Source: Flavobacterium caseinilyticum (GTDB taxonomy: Bacteria; Bacteroidota; Bacteroidia; Flavobacteriales; Flavobacteriaceae). From it: DNA of 64,000 nucleotides. The DNA lies in NCBI RefSeq assembly GCF_004349085.1, contig NZ_SMFM01000002.1, positions 62,001 to 126,000 on the forward strand, written 5' to 3'. The translations under genes and the position numbers were made by a program. Below the pieces are notes generated by a model, which worked only from the letters and a program-made list of their open reading frames with translations, was not told the DNA's origin and searched no databases. Of the stretch, positions 55,229 to 63,913 are shown piece after piece (the first letter of the stretch is position 1; every line of letters starts with the position of its first letter).

Positions 55229-56143
55229 TTAATAAATTTTACCAGATAATTTTTCCTGCCAGTCCGTCCATTTGTACTTTTTACTAAAGATAAATAAAAG
55301 TATCGGGTAAATGATAACTACCGGTAAAATAACATCCACTCCCGCTGAAGGATCTGATATATCCTTGAAAATAGAATGTGTTTGAAAAGCAGACCAATCA
55401 GAAGTAATCAGTAAAGCCCCCACTAAGTTATTAGCAGCATGAAATCCCAAAGCCAGTTCCATTCCTTCATCCATTAATGTAATAACTCCCAGCAATAGCC
55501 CCGTTCCTATATAATAAACTAACACTATGTATCCAATTTTTGAGACTTCCGGGTTAAAAATATGCATTCCGCCAAAAATTATTGATGTCATTAGTAAAGG
55601 AAACCATTTATTCTTGGCAAGGTTTGCAAATCCCTGCATCAAATAACCCCTGAAAATATATTCTTCGGAACTGGTCTGAACAGGAATCAAAACAATTCCT
55701 ATTAATGCTAAAATAGCAAATGGAACAGGCTTAAAATTGAAAACAAAATCAGCAGGATTTGAGAAGTAAAAAGATAATGTGGAAACAACTGTGAAAATAG
55801 ACCAAATTGAAAATGAAAATCCGACTCTTCGCCAATCAATTTTAGTTCTTGATGTCGTCACGGACAGCATCGTTTGGTTGTGTAAATAACGCACCACTAA
55901 TATTATCCCAATCATTATAAAAACAAAAGAAATTAAGATCAACAGCAAAGTAAGATTCGGCTCAAAAAAACGCATTATTGATTCATTGCTAGTAGGATAC
56001 GGTTTACCGTTTACAAAAGTTTCATACAGTAAGGCAATTAGAAGTGGCAATTGCCCTGCAAATGAAGCGAAAATTATCAGTATGGATCCTAAGATGTATT
56101 TCCAAAATTTATTTTCTGATTTTATTCCTTGTTCTATAAACAT
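55229..56143 (-). CDS. CPBP-family intramembrane glutamic endopeptidase
   Basis: The 304-residue polytopic membrane protein has about eight hydrophobic segments. The Abi/CPBP motifs are present in the expected order: SSEEYIFRGYLMQG (EExxxR), IIFGGMHIFN (FxxxH-type) and LGFHAANNLVGALL (HxxxN/D). The EE pair near residue 157 should form the active site in the membrane. In other bacteria such proteins process prenylated proteins or confer bacteriocin immunity; the role here is unknown. It lies in an operon with the menE-like gene and is divergent from an ArsC-like gene. Confidence 0.88.
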   Translation of the reverse strand: MFIEQGIKSENKFWKYILGSILIIFASFAGQLPLLIALLYETFVNGKPYPTSNESIMRFFEPNLTLLLILISFVFIMIGIILVVRYLHNQTMLSVTTSRTKIDWRRVGFSFSIWSIFTVVSTLSFYFSNPADFVFNFKPVPFAILALIGIVLIPVQTSSEEYIFRGYLMQGFANLAKNKWFPLLMTSIIFGGMHIFNPEVSKIGYIVLVYYIGTGLLLGVITLMDEGMELALGFHAANNLVGALLITSDWSAFQTHSIFKDISDPSAGVDVILPVVIIYPILLFIFSKKYKWTDWQEKLSGKIY

Positions 56144-56188
56144 GTATTTTTTTGGTTTAATTTAAATGCTGATTAGTTTGACAAATGC

Positions 56189-56196
56189 TATTTTTG
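56189..56196 (+). promoter_or_regulatory. Probable -7 box for the ArsC-like gene
   Basis: TATTTTTG matches TAnnTTTG and sits 41 bp before the ATG at 56238. Confidence 0.4.
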
Positions 56197-56237
56197 TTAC
56201 AAATTAAAGAACCTTAAACATTTAATTTCATATCAAT

Positions 56238-56582
56238 ATGATACAAATATACCATAATTCCCGCTGCGGAAAATCAAGAAATTGTGTTGCACTTTTGGAA
56301 CAATCAGAAAAAGAGTTTGAAGTAATCAATTATTTGACCAACCCACCTTCTTTTAAAGAACTGTCTGCTATCCTTCAAAAACTAAATTTGAAACCTATTG
56401 AATTAGTTCGCGTAAAAGAAAAAATTTGGGTCGAAAATTTTAAAGATAAAAAATTGGACGACCTAGAAATTATCGAAATATTAATTTCAAATCCTATCCT
56501 CATTGAACGACCTATTGTTATTAGGGGGAACAATGCAATAATTGGTCGGGATTTACAAAAAGTAGCCGAATTTATTTTGTAA
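56238..56582 (+). CDS. arsC: ArsC-like (glutaredoxin-type) arsenate reductase family protein
   Basis: This 114-residue thioredoxin-fold protein has the active-site Cys10 in YHNSRCGKSRN. The following ArsC motifs include YLTNPPSFKELSAILQKL and the anion-binding Arg in LIERPIVIRGNNAIIGR. The last fits the RP(I)V..GxxAxIGRP pattern in shortened form. The Spx relatives lack this layout, so ArsC/YffB is the better reading. It may reduce arsenate with glutathione-like thiols or act on another substrate. No ars operon partners are present. Confidence 0.85.
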   Translation: MIQIYHNSRCGKSRNCVALLEQSEKEFEVINYLTNPPSFKELSAILQKLNLKPIELVRVKEKIWVENFKDKKLDDLEIIEILISNPILIERPIVIRGNNAIIGRDLQKVAEFIL

Positions 56583-56616
56583 GATCATATTTTTTTAATT
56601 AACATTTATTTGTGAT

Positions 56617-56645
56617 TTGTTACGTTAAACCAAATCATACTTTTG
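56617..56645 (+). promoter_or_regulatory. Promoter of the beta-barrel receptor gene
   Basis: TTG at 56617-56619 and TACTTTTG at 56638-56645 are 18 bp apart. Because the -7 box covers 56643, translation cannot begin at the TTG there and must use the ATG at 56679. Confidence 0.75.
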
Positions 56646-56678
56646 CATTCTAAAGTGCGCAACCCTATTTTAAATAAA

Positions 56679-59132
56679 ATGAAAAAAACAAAACCCTTTT
56701 TAATTCTTGTTCTATTTCTTACAACTCTATTCAGTTTTGCACAGCAAGGCCCTGCTGTTCCAAAAATCAAAATCACAGGAAAGGTTGTTGAAAAAATCAG
56801 CAAACAACCACTTGAATATGCTACAATCACTTTTTACAATCCAAACAATCCTAAAGCAGTTGCTGGTGGAATTTCTAATCCAACCGGTGAATTTTCTATT
56901 GATATCACACCGGGAGTTTACGATATAAAAATTGAATTTATATCTTTTAAAGTAAACGAAATCAAACAGAAAACACTTCAGGCAAGCACTAGTTTAGGTT
57001 TAATTAGCTTAGAAGAGGACATTAATCAATTAAATGAGGTTATTATTCGTTCTGAAAAAACGACCGTTGAAATCAAACTAGATAAAAAAGTTTACAATGT
57101 AGGAAATGACCTTATGGTAAAAGGCGGAACTGTAAGTGATGTTTTAGACAACATTCCTTCTGTTGCAGTAGATATTGAAGGAAACATTAGCCTTCGTGGA
57201 AATGACAATGTACGAGTGCTTATTGACGGAAAACCTTCTAATGCTATTAACATTGCTGAAGCGTTGCGATTGATTCCGGCCGATGCAATTGAAAAAGTAG
57301 AAGTGATTACCAATCCATCTGCGAGATATGATGCTGAAGGTGGTGGAGGTTTATTGAACATCATTTTGAAAAAAGGAAAAAACCAAGGTTTAAATGGAAC
57401 ATTTATTGCCTCGGCAGGATATCCTGAAAATTATGGTTTGAGTGGTACATTAAATTACAAATCAAAAAACTTTAATCTTTTTACTACGCAAGGATACAAT
57501 GACCGTAGTAATCCGGGTAATGCATTTACAAATTCAAGATATTTAAATGCTGATAACACAACTCGAAATTATGTAAATGAAACTAGAGAAAATGAAAGAG
57601 ATAGTAAAGGATATAATGGAAACTTTGGAATCGAATGGTATTTAAGCGAGAGTCTTTCTTGGACTAATACATTCAATTATAGAAAAAGTGATGGAATCAA
57701 TGTGGATGACATTTTCCAAAATAACTATGATGCAGGATTTAATTTTGACTACACCCGAAATCGTATCAATTTAGAGAATAGCGATAGTGAGAATATAGAA
57801 TACGCAACTAACTTCACTAAAAAATTTAAAAAAGATGGTCATAAATTAACATTTGATGGTTCCTTCTCTACTAATGATGATGTAAACATTGCGTTAATTA
57901 CGGATACAGCCACTAATACAAGTCTGGTAAAATTCGATAATACAATCAACAATCAAACTCAAAGCAGAAATTTACTTCAAATGGATTATGTGCTGCCTAT
58001 TGGAAAAGGAAGCCAGTTTGAAGCAGGTTACCGTGGCGATTTCTCCGAACTACTTACAGATTACAGAGTTGAAAATGATGGAGTAGTCAATAACAATTTC
58101 ACCAATACTTTAGAGTACAAGGAGAATGTAAATGCAGTCTACACACAATATGGTGTGAAGATTAGCAAATTTTCTGCCCTTTTCGGATTGCGTTTTGAGG
58201 ATTCTAATATTGAAATTAATCAATTAGCAACCAATGATTTCAATACTAAAAAATACAATAACTTTTTTCCAAGCGCTTTTTTCACTTATGAAATCTCAGA
58301 CAAAAGCAGTACTTCAATAAGCTATAGCCGAAGAATTCAAAGACCGAGAGGAAGAATGTTGAATCCGTTCAGTAATTTGTCAAGTAACATCAATATTTTC
58401 GTTGGAAATCCAGATTTAGATCCAGCTTTTTCAGATGCTATTGATTTCGGTTACATCAAAAGATGGGAGAAATTAACCTTTAATACTTCCCTTTATTTAA
58501 ATAAAACTACGGATGTATTTCAATTTGCAAGAAGAGAATCAGGAGATTTCGTAAATGGAATTCCCATAATAATTAGTTCACCGATCAACTTGGCTACTGA
58601 ATACAGAACTGGATTTGAATTTACATTAAATTTTTCTCCATACAAATGGTGGAAATTAAACAGTAATTTCAATTTCTTCAGAAGCGAAACGCAAGGAGAT
58701 TTTACTTATACTGATTTTAACAATAATGAAATTGTACAAAATTTTGATAACATAGCAACATCATGGTCTACAAGACTGACTTCAAAAATCACGTTGCCGT
58801 ACAAAATCGAGTGGCAGACTAATGCAACCTATAACGGTCCGCAAAATAATGCACAAGGAAGAAGCTTAGGTATTTTTGCGGCAAACCTTGCCTTCAGTAA
58901 AGACATCTTAAAGGATAAAGGTACTCTTTCATTCAACGTGAGTGATGTACTGAACTCCAGAAAAAGAATGATGGAAACGTACCTTCCGGGAATTGTTGAT
59001 TCTTACAGCGAAATGCAATGGAGAGTAAGACAATTTAATTTATCATTCACCTATCGTTTCAACAAACCTAAGAACGAAAGAGAACAGCCTAAGCGAAACC
59101 AAAATGATAACGAAGGTGATTATCAAGGATAA
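56679..59132 (+). CDS. Outer-membrane beta-barrel receptor, TonB-dependent type
   Basis: This is an 817-residue outer-membrane protein. Signal peptide: MKKTKPFLILVLFLTTLFS followed by FAQ. Next comes a carboxypeptidase-regulatory-like beta-sandwich (KITGKVVEKISKQPLEYATI, about 30-110). A plug domain (about 120-240) contains RGNDNVRVLIDGKPSNAI and SARYDAEGGGGLLNIILKKG. The remainder is a barrel rich in aromatic strands, ending SFTYRFNKPKN and a charged tail. It belongs to the outer_membrane_beta-barrel (OMP_b-brl_3) type without an evident TonB box. The ligand is unknown. It has its own promoter and terminator. Confidence 0.9.
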   Translation: MKKTKPFLILVLFLTTLFSFAQQGPAVPKIKITGKVVEKISKQPLEYATITFYNPNNPKAVAGGISNPTGEFSIDITPGVYDIKIEFISFKVNEIKQKTLQASTSLGLISLEEDINQLNEVIIRSEKTTVEIKLDKKVYNVGNDLMVKGGTVSDVLDNIPSVAVDIEGNISLRGNDNVRVLIDGKPSNAINIAEALRLIPADAIEKVEVITNPSARYDAEGGGGLLNIILKKGKNQGLNGTFIASAGYPENYGLSGTLNYKSKNFNLFTTQGYNDRSNPGNAFTNSRYLNADNTTRNYVNETRENERDSKGYNGNFGIEWYLSESLSWTNTFNYRKSDGINVDDIFQNNYDAGFNFDYTRNRINLENSDSENIEYATNFTKKFKKDGHKLTFDGSFSTNDDVNIALITDTATNTSLVKFDNTINNQTQSRNLLQMDYVLPIGKGSQFEAGYRGDFSELLTDYRVENDGVVNNNFTNTLEYKENVNAVYTQYGVKISKFSALFGLRFEDSNIEINQLATNDFNTKKYNNFFPSAFFTYEISDKSSTSISYSRRIQRPRGRMLNPFSNLSSNINIFVGNPDLDPAFSDAIDFGYIKRWEKLTFNTSLYLNKTTDVFQFARRESGDFVNGIPIIISSPINLATEYRTGFEFTLNFSPYKWWKLNSNFNFFRSETQGDFTYTDFNNNEIVQNFDNIATSWSTRLTSKITLPYKIEWQTNATYNGPQNNAQGRSLGIFAANLAFSKDILKDKGTLSFNVSDVLNSRKRMMETYLPGIVDSYSEMQWRVRQFNLSFTYRFNKPKNEREQPKRNQNDNEGDYQG

Positions 59133-59138
59133 CAAAAT

Positions 59139-59170
59139 TAAGGACTCATGAAAATGGGTCCTTTTTTTAT
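59139..59170 (+). terminator. Intrinsic terminator of the receptor gene
   Basis: AAGGACTCAT (59140-59149) pairs with ATGGGTCCTT (59154-59163) and a T run follows. The minus-strand hairpin at 59213-59243 has nearly the same sequence. Confidence 0.8.
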
Positions 59171-59212
59171 ATAAATCATTTAATATATCTGAATAAAAAA
59201 GTATAAGCATAA

Positions 59213-59245
59213 AAAAAAGGGCCCATAAATGAGTCCTTTTTTTAT
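59213..59245 (-). terminator. Intrinsic terminator of the small membrane protein gene
   Basis: On the minus strand AAGGACTCAT pairs with ATGGGCCCTT around a 2-nt spacer, followed by T. It is a mirror of the plus-strand terminator about 50 bp away. Confidence 0.6.
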
Positions 59246-59257
59246 TTAACAAAAAGA

Positions 59258-59428
59258 TTAAACTGATTGTTCTTGCTTCTTTTTTGCTCTTTTCTCCTTG
59301 TATGCCTCCCAAGTTGCTCCACCTATCCAATAAGATACGAAACCAACTAGAAAAAACATCAACCAAAATCCTATAGTAAGAATGGTTAAGAAAAGTAAAA
59401 AGCCTAAGTACTGTGAAAATTCAAACAT
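59258..59428 (-). CDS. Small membrane protein, 56 residues
   Basis: From the ATG at 59428 the product reads MFEFSQYLGFLLFLTILTIG then FWLMFFLVGFVSYWIGGATW and ends in a positive tail EAYKEKRAKKKQEQSV. It has one or two transmembrane helices and a cytoplasmic basic end. An in-frame TTG at 59512 would extend it by 28 residues. No family was recognised. It is conserved-looking by codon use and has a terminator of its own, so it is probably real. Confidence 0.6.
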   Translation of the reverse strand: MFEFSQYLGFLLFLTILTIGFWLMFFLVGFVSYWIGGATWEAYKEKRAKKKQEQSV

Positions 59429-59536
59429 GTTTTCCGGAATTTTGAATGTAGCCACAAATGTAAGTTTAATTCCTTTTCGTACCAATAAAAAAGCATAAAA
59501 ACTATCAATCAATTTTTATAAAAAAGGAATTATCCG

Positions 59537-59544
59537 TATTTTTG
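59537..59544 (+). promoter_or_regulatory. Probable -7 box for fumC
   Basis: TATTTTTG fits TAnnTTTG. If used, the transcript would carry REP-like copy C (59557-59636) in its 5' untranslated region. Confidence 0.4.
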
Positions 59545-59556
59545 AAAACAGAATTT

Positions 59557-59636
59557 GGAGCTGTTTCCCGCTGTTCACTCCAATCTTTTCTTTTTTAAAG
59601 AAAAAAAGAAAAGGATTTCCATTTCCATCGGGGCTA
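59557..59636 (-). repeat. REP-like intergenic element, copy C
   Basis: Read on the minus strand it starts TAGCCCCGATGG, continues GGAAATCCTTTTC, forms a hairpin (AATCCTTTTCTTTTTTTC with AAAAAAGAAAAGATT) and ends GAACAGCGGGAAACAGCTCC. Borders and spacing match copy B at 29535-29669, whereas the hairpin bases differ but still pair. Confidence 0.75.
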
Positions 59637-59677
59637 AAAAGTACTAATCGACATAATTATTCCTAAATAACAACAAA

Positions 59678-61075
59678 ATGAAATTCAGAATAGAAAAAGA
59701 CACCATGGGTGAAGTGCAGGTTCCAGCTGACAAATATTGGGGCGCACAAACAGAACGTTCCAGAAACAATTTCAAAATAGGCCCATCGGCTTCGATGCCT
59801 AAAGAAATCATCGAAGGTTTTGCTTATCTTAAAAAAGCAGCGGCATATGCCAATTGTGATCTAGGTGTTTTGCCAGTCGAAAAACGCGATGCTATCGCAG
59901 CCGTTTGTGATGAAATCCTAGCCGGAAAATTAGATAACGAATTTCCATTGGTGATTTGGCAAACCGGTTCAGGGACGCAAAGTAACATGAACGTAAATGA
60001 AGTTGTTGCCAATCGTGCTCAAGTATTAAAAGGATTCAACATTGGCGAAGGCGAACAATTCATCAAAGCCAATGATGATGTGAATAAATCACAATCTTCA
60101 AATGACACCTTCCCTACCGGAATGCACATTGCGGCTTACAAAGCAGTTGTAGAAGTTACTATTCCCGGAGTTGAAAAGCTAAGAGACACGCTTCATGCAA
60201 AAGCTGTTGAATTCAATACTGTGGTAAAAATAGGTCGAACGCACTTGATGGATGCTACTCCACTTACATTAGGACAAGAAATTTCAGGATATGTGGCACA
60301 ATTAAACTACGGTTTGAAAGCGGTTAAAAATACATTGGCACACTTATCAGAAGTGGCTTTAGGGGGAACTGCTGTTGGTACCGGATTAAATACACCAGAA
60401 GGATATGATGTAAAAGTAGCGGAATATATTGCTGAATTTACAGGACATCCATTCGTAACTGCTGAAAATAAATTTGAAGCACTGGCCGCACACGATGCCA
60501 TTGTAGAAACACACGGAGCATTAAAACAACTGGCGGTTTCATTGAATAAAATTGCCAATGACGTTCGTATGTTAGCTTCTGGACCACGTTCCGGAATTGG
60601 AGAAATCCTTATCCCGGAAAATGAGCCGGGTTCTTCCATCATGCCAGGAAAAGTAAACCCAACACAATGTGAAGCATTGACTATGGTTTGCGCACAAGTT
60701 ATGGGGAATGATGTTGCCATCTCTGTTGGAGGAATGCAAGGTCATTATGAATTGAATGTTTTCAAACCATTAATGGCTGCAAATTTCTTGCAATCAGCGA
60801 GATTATTGGGTGACGCATGCATGTCTTTTGACGAACATTGCGCTCAAGGTATCGAACCTAACTACAAACGCATCAAAGAATTGGTTGACAATTCATTGAT
60901 GTTGGTTACGGCTTTGAATACTAAAATCGGATACTACAAATCAGCTGAAATTGCTCAAACTGCACATAAAAACGGAACAACTTTAAAAGATGAAGCTGTT
61001 CGCTTGGGATATGTAACTTCAGAAGATTTTGATGCTTGGGTTAAACCCGAAGATATGGTGGGAAGCTTGAAATAA
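59678..61075 (+). CDS. fumC: Class II fumarate hydratase
   Basis: The enzyme interconverts fumarate and malate in the citric acid cycle. The 465 residues begin [20 protein letters not shown] and contain the superfamily signature [16 protein letters not shown] near 315-330. The active-site regions are [38 protein letters not shown] and [18 protein letters not shown]. The length and motifs are those of iron-independent FumC and not of aspartate ammonia-lyase, although the two are related. It is closed by a 19-bp perfect hairpin. Confidence 0.96.
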   Translation: MKFRIEKDTMGEVQVPADKYWGAQTERSRNNFKIGPSASMPKEIIEGFAYLKKAAAYANCDLGVLPVEKRDAIAAVCDEILAGKLDNEFPLVIWQTGSGTQSNMNVNEVVANRAQVLKGFNIGEGEQFIKANDDVNKSQSSNDTFPTGMHIAAYKAVVEVTIPGVEKLRDTLHAKAVEFNTVVKIGRTHLMDATPLTLGQEISGYVAQLNYGLKAVKNTLAHLSEVALGGTAVGTGLNTPEGYDVKVAEYIAEFTGHPFVTAENKFEALAAHDAIVETHGALKQLAVSLNKIANDVRMLASGPRSGIGEILIPENEPGSSIMPGKVNPTQCEALTMVCAQVMGNDVAISVGGMQGHYELNVFKPLMAANFLQSARLLGDACMSFDEHCAQGIEPNYKRIKELVDNSLMLVTALNTKIGYYKSAEIAQTAHKNGTTLKDEAVRLGYVTSEDFDAWVKPEDMVGSLK

Positions 61076-61111
61076 TTAATTATAAATGATGAATTGTTAA
61101 TTATGAGTTAT

Positions 61112-61158
61112 AAACCAAGAAACCCTGCAATTTAACGTTGCAGGGTTTCTTGGTTTAA
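61112..61158. terminator. Strong bidirectional terminator between fumC and the LLM gene
   Basis: AAACCAAGAAACCCTGCAA (61112-61130) pairs perfectly with TTGCAGGGTTTCTTGGTTT (61138-61156), 19 bp with a 7-nt loop. Confidence 0.9.
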
Positions 61159-61219
61159 ATTTCTTTCAGCAGCAGATTTAATAATTTAGCTTTGAGTAGA
61201 AAAACTTACATAGTTTCTT

Positions 61220-62224
61220 TTACTTATTAATAACATCCATAACTTCCTTCATGATTTGAATGTTTTTCAATTTATCGTCATGATTAAAAATCGGGCTGGT
61301 AATCATCAGTTCATCTATTTTAGTGTAATCAATAAACTGCTGCAATTCGGTCACTAATTTTTCTTTACTTCCTACAAAAGAACAAGCAGTCATCTGGTTG
61401 ACATGAAAATGCTCTTCTTCACTCATAATTCCATCAAGGGAATCAACCGGCGGCTGTAAAGGTTTTCTATCATTCCGAATCAAATTCAGAAACATTTGAG
61501 TTAAACTCGTTGATAGTTTTTCAGCTTCATCATCCGTATCCGCAGCTATTGCGTTGACGCAAGCCATCGTTTTGGGTTGGTCTAAATATTTTGAAGGCTC
61601 AAAATTATCTCGATAAAACTGAAATGCCTGATACATTTGTTTCGGTGCAAAATGTCCCGCAAAAGCATATGGCAATCCATTGGCAGCAGCCAAAGCGGCA
61701 CTGTCCATACTAGAACCTAAAATCCAAATAGGAACATTCGTCCCTTCGGCAGGAAAAGCACGCACTTTTGCAGTAGCATTATCTTCTGAGAAAAATTCCT
61801 GAAGCGCAGCAACATTTTGAGGAAATCGATGCGATTGCTCGAAGAAATCTTTCCGAATCGCTTGCGCAGTTAAGCCATCTGTTCCAGGAGCTCTTCCTAA
61901 TCCTAAATCAATACGATTTGGATATAAAATTTCAAGGGTTCCAAATTGTTCCGCTACAATTAACGGAGCATGATTTGGTAACATAATGCCACCGGAACCT
62001 ACGCGTATATTTTGGGTTTGACCGGCAATATAACCAATCAATACAACCGTTGCAGTGCTGGCTACGTGCGCCATATTGTGATGTTCGGCCAGCCAAAATC
62101 GTTTGTATCCTAAACTGTCAGCCAATTGCGCCAGTTCTTTTGTTTTTTGTAATGTTTCGCTCGCATTACTATTTTGGGTAATAATCGCTAATTCTAATAG
62201 GGAAATCGGAATATTTTTATCCAT
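61220..62224 (-). CDS. Luciferase-like (LLM class) flavin-dependent monooxygenase
   Basis: The 334 residues form a TIM-barrel flavin enzyme of the bacterial luciferase-like group. The start at 62224 (MDKNIPISLLELAIITQNSN) is backed by the promoter just upstream and by the conserved beginning; a longer frame to 62332 is not supported. Motifs: FWLAEHHNMAHVASTATVVL, IRVGSGGIMLPNHAPLIVAE, LEILYPNRIDLGLGRAPGTD and WILGSSMDSAALAAANGLPY. The single-gene type (as in E. coli YhbW/alkanal monooxygenase-like) has unknown substrates. Confidence 0.92.
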   Translation of the reverse strand: MDKNIPISLLELAIITQNSNASETLQKTKELAQLADSLGYKRFWLAEHHNMAHVASTATVVLIGYIAGQTQNIRVGSGGIMLPNHAPLIVAEQFGTLEILYPNRIDLGLGRAPGTDGLTAQAIRKDFFEQSHRFPQNVAALQEFFSEDNATAKVRAFPAEGTNVPIWILGSSMDSAALAAANGLPYAFAGHFAPKQMYQAFQFYRDNFEPSKYLDQPKTMACVNAIAADTDDEAEKLSTSLTQMFLNLIRNDRKPLQPPVDSLDGIMSEEEHFHVNQMTACSFVGSKEKLVTELQQFIDYTKIDELMITSPIFNHDDKLKNIQIMKEVMDVINK

Positions 62225-62244
62225 TATAAATTTCAAATTTTGAA

Positions 62245-62272
62245 CAAAATTAATCATTTCCCATCGAGCCAA
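62245..62272 (-). promoter_or_regulatory. Promoter of the LLM gene
   Basis: On the minus strand TTG (62270-62272) and TAATTTTG (62245-62252) are 17 bp apart, 20 bp before the ATG at 62224. Confidence 0.7.
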
Positions 62273-62391
62273 AAATTCTGTGCTGTTAATTGATTTATAA
62301 TGTTTCTGATAAAATAAATCATTATGAACCAAAAGTTAATAGTTCTGGTTCCAATAGTTAAAGTCTCCATGACGATTTAACCTATTTACCT

Positions 62392-62439
62392 GCCACAAAT
62401 TTCACAAATTATCACGAATTAATTTGTGAAAATTTGTAG
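62392..62439. repeat. GCCACARATT inverted repeat, copy 3
   Basis: GCCACAAATTTCACAAATT (62392-62410) is the near inverse of AATTTGTGAAAATTTGTAG (62421-62439), with one inserted base. It is the third copy of the family at 27183 and 45032. Confidence 0.7.
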
Positions 62440-62520
62440 ACCCTGACAAGTAAATGCACTACTACGCATATTTTTAACTATTTCTTTGAACAATGAATTT
62501 TTAATCATTTTGAAATCTAC

Positions 62521-62556
62521 AAAAAAACCTGCAACTTTAGGTGGCAGGTTTAATTA
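62521..62556 (-). terminator. Intrinsic terminator of the Lys1/alanine-dehydrogenase-like gene
   Basis: AAACCTGC (62525-62532) pairs with GCAGGTTT (62544-62551); on the minus strand the hairpin is followed by a T7 run, about 25 bp past the stop at 62576. Confidence 0.75.
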
Positions 62557-62575
62557 GTATTTAAGGTGTTAGGAA

Positions 62576-63778
62576 TTATTTCCCATCAACATAATCTTGT
62601 AAATAGCTAAATCTTGGCGTCAGTTTTCCTTTCTCGGTAATTTTAGCTCTTTGCAAAATACCGTCTTTATCGACATTGAAAAACGCTGGAATAACATGCT
62701 CTAGAAACATTTCTCCAAAGCCTTCACTTGCATCTTTGGGCAATTCACAAGGTAAATTATCAACTGCCATCACTACAACTGCTGCAGGATGAAAGACATC
62801 AACTTCTTTGTCTTCTCGTGGAAAATATCCGTATAAAGGTTCCGCAATTGTTGATGAACGCAGCGTACAAGCTATTGGACCATTGACATCGCAGGAAACA
62901 TCAGCAACAACTTTGATCTTGCAATCATTAGACTGCAGCATTTCTCGAGTAAGAATCACCGGCGCTTCATTGGCATGAAAATGCCCTGTAATGTAAATAT
63001 CAGATACTTTTGTAAATCTTTCGAAATCAGAAACGTATTCTTTTGGATTGCGATAAAAATCAGTAAAGTCTAATACTTGTCCGTCCTTGCGTTTGTTGTA
63101 ATCCAAGACATCAATTTGGGTATAAACGGGCTGCGTGTAGTTTTTTGATAAATAATTCTCTACTGAAACTTCCTTTATTTTTATGGCATCCAGTACTTCT
63201 TTTGCACCATTACCCACTTTTCCTGTGCCTGTAATAACAAATTTTAAAGGAGGCAATACCAATCGTTTCAAATGGGTTATCAATGCCTCTTTGCCCGAAA
63301 GTGTTTCTGCTTTTGGTAATTTAAACAATTCAAATTTGATTCCAAAAGCACGAATACTGTTATAAGCACCTACAATTCCTGCATATCTCCCAAAACCAAT
63401 TAACCTACGATTGTTAGCATCTACAATCGTTTCGTAATCGTACAAATCGATATTTTTTTCTAAAATAGCCTGTAACAATTTTCGATTATAAGGCTGTTTT
63501 TTTATCGTGTGCGAAAAAAAGAAATAGGTTTTATTTGGAATCAAATTATCTATCGGCACTTCTTTTACACCAAACAAAATATCACAATCGCTAATATCAT
63601 TTGTTATTTTAATTCCGAGATCTTCATATTGTGAATCGGTAAAAACTCTAATATCAGATGCTTCCACTTTTACAGAAACGTTTTGATGCAACTGTTTTAG
63701 CCTAACCAATTCATCGGGGGAAAAAACAACTCTTCGGTCCGGCGGGCTCTTTCTTTCTTTTAAAATTCCAAATTTCAT
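62576..63778 (-). CDS. Alanine-dehydrogenase/saccharopine-dehydrogenase-like NAD(P) oxidoreductase
   Basis: The 400 residues begin MKFGILKERKSPPDRRVVFS, the N-terminal domain pattern shared by alanine dehydrogenase, the transhydrogenase alpha subunit and lysine-forming saccharopine dehydrogenase. A Rossmann segment KFVITGTGKVGNGAKEVLDA lies near 182-201, and VVADVSCDVNGPIACTLRSS and the His-rich ITGHFHANEAPVILT follow. The Ser-Cys-Asp stretch and the long insert are more like eukaryotic-type Lys1/AASS dehydrogenase than bacterial Ald. The substrate is not settled: lysine degradation or alanine oxidation are both possible. It is monocistronic on the minus strand with its own terminator. Confidence 0.8.
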   Translation of the reverse strand: MKFGILKERKSPPDRRVVFSPDELVRLKQLHQNVSVKVEASDIRVFTDSQYEDLGIKITNDISDCDILFGVKEVPIDNLIPNKTYFFFSHTIKKQPYNRKLLQAILEKNIDLYDYETIVDANNRRLIGFGRYAGIVGAYNSIRAFGIKFELFKLPKAETLSGKEALITHLKRLVLPPLKFVITGTGKVGNGAKEVLDAIKIKEVSVENYLSKNYTQPVYTQIDVLDYNKRKDGQVLDFTDFYRNPKEYVSDFERFTKVSDIYITGHFHANEAPVILTREMLQSNDCKIKVVADVSCDVNGPIACTLRSSTIAEPLYGYFPREDKEVDVFHPAAVVVMAVDNLPCELPKDASEGFGEMFLEHVIPAFFNVDKDGILQRAKITEKGKLTPRFSYLQDYVDGK

Positions 63779-63913
63779 ATATGTATTTCTATTTATTTGT
63801 TTAATATAACTTTAGGGCACTTATTTGTTACAAATGTAACAATTTAAAGTAAATTATTTTTAATTTTTGATCTTGATTTCTAGGCTAAAAATCACTATTC
63901 ACTGAGGTACAAA

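Noticed and set aside
56643-56678. TTG start for the beta-barrel receptor
   Set aside because: It lies inside the -7 box TACTTTTG and precedes the proper signal peptide at 56679.
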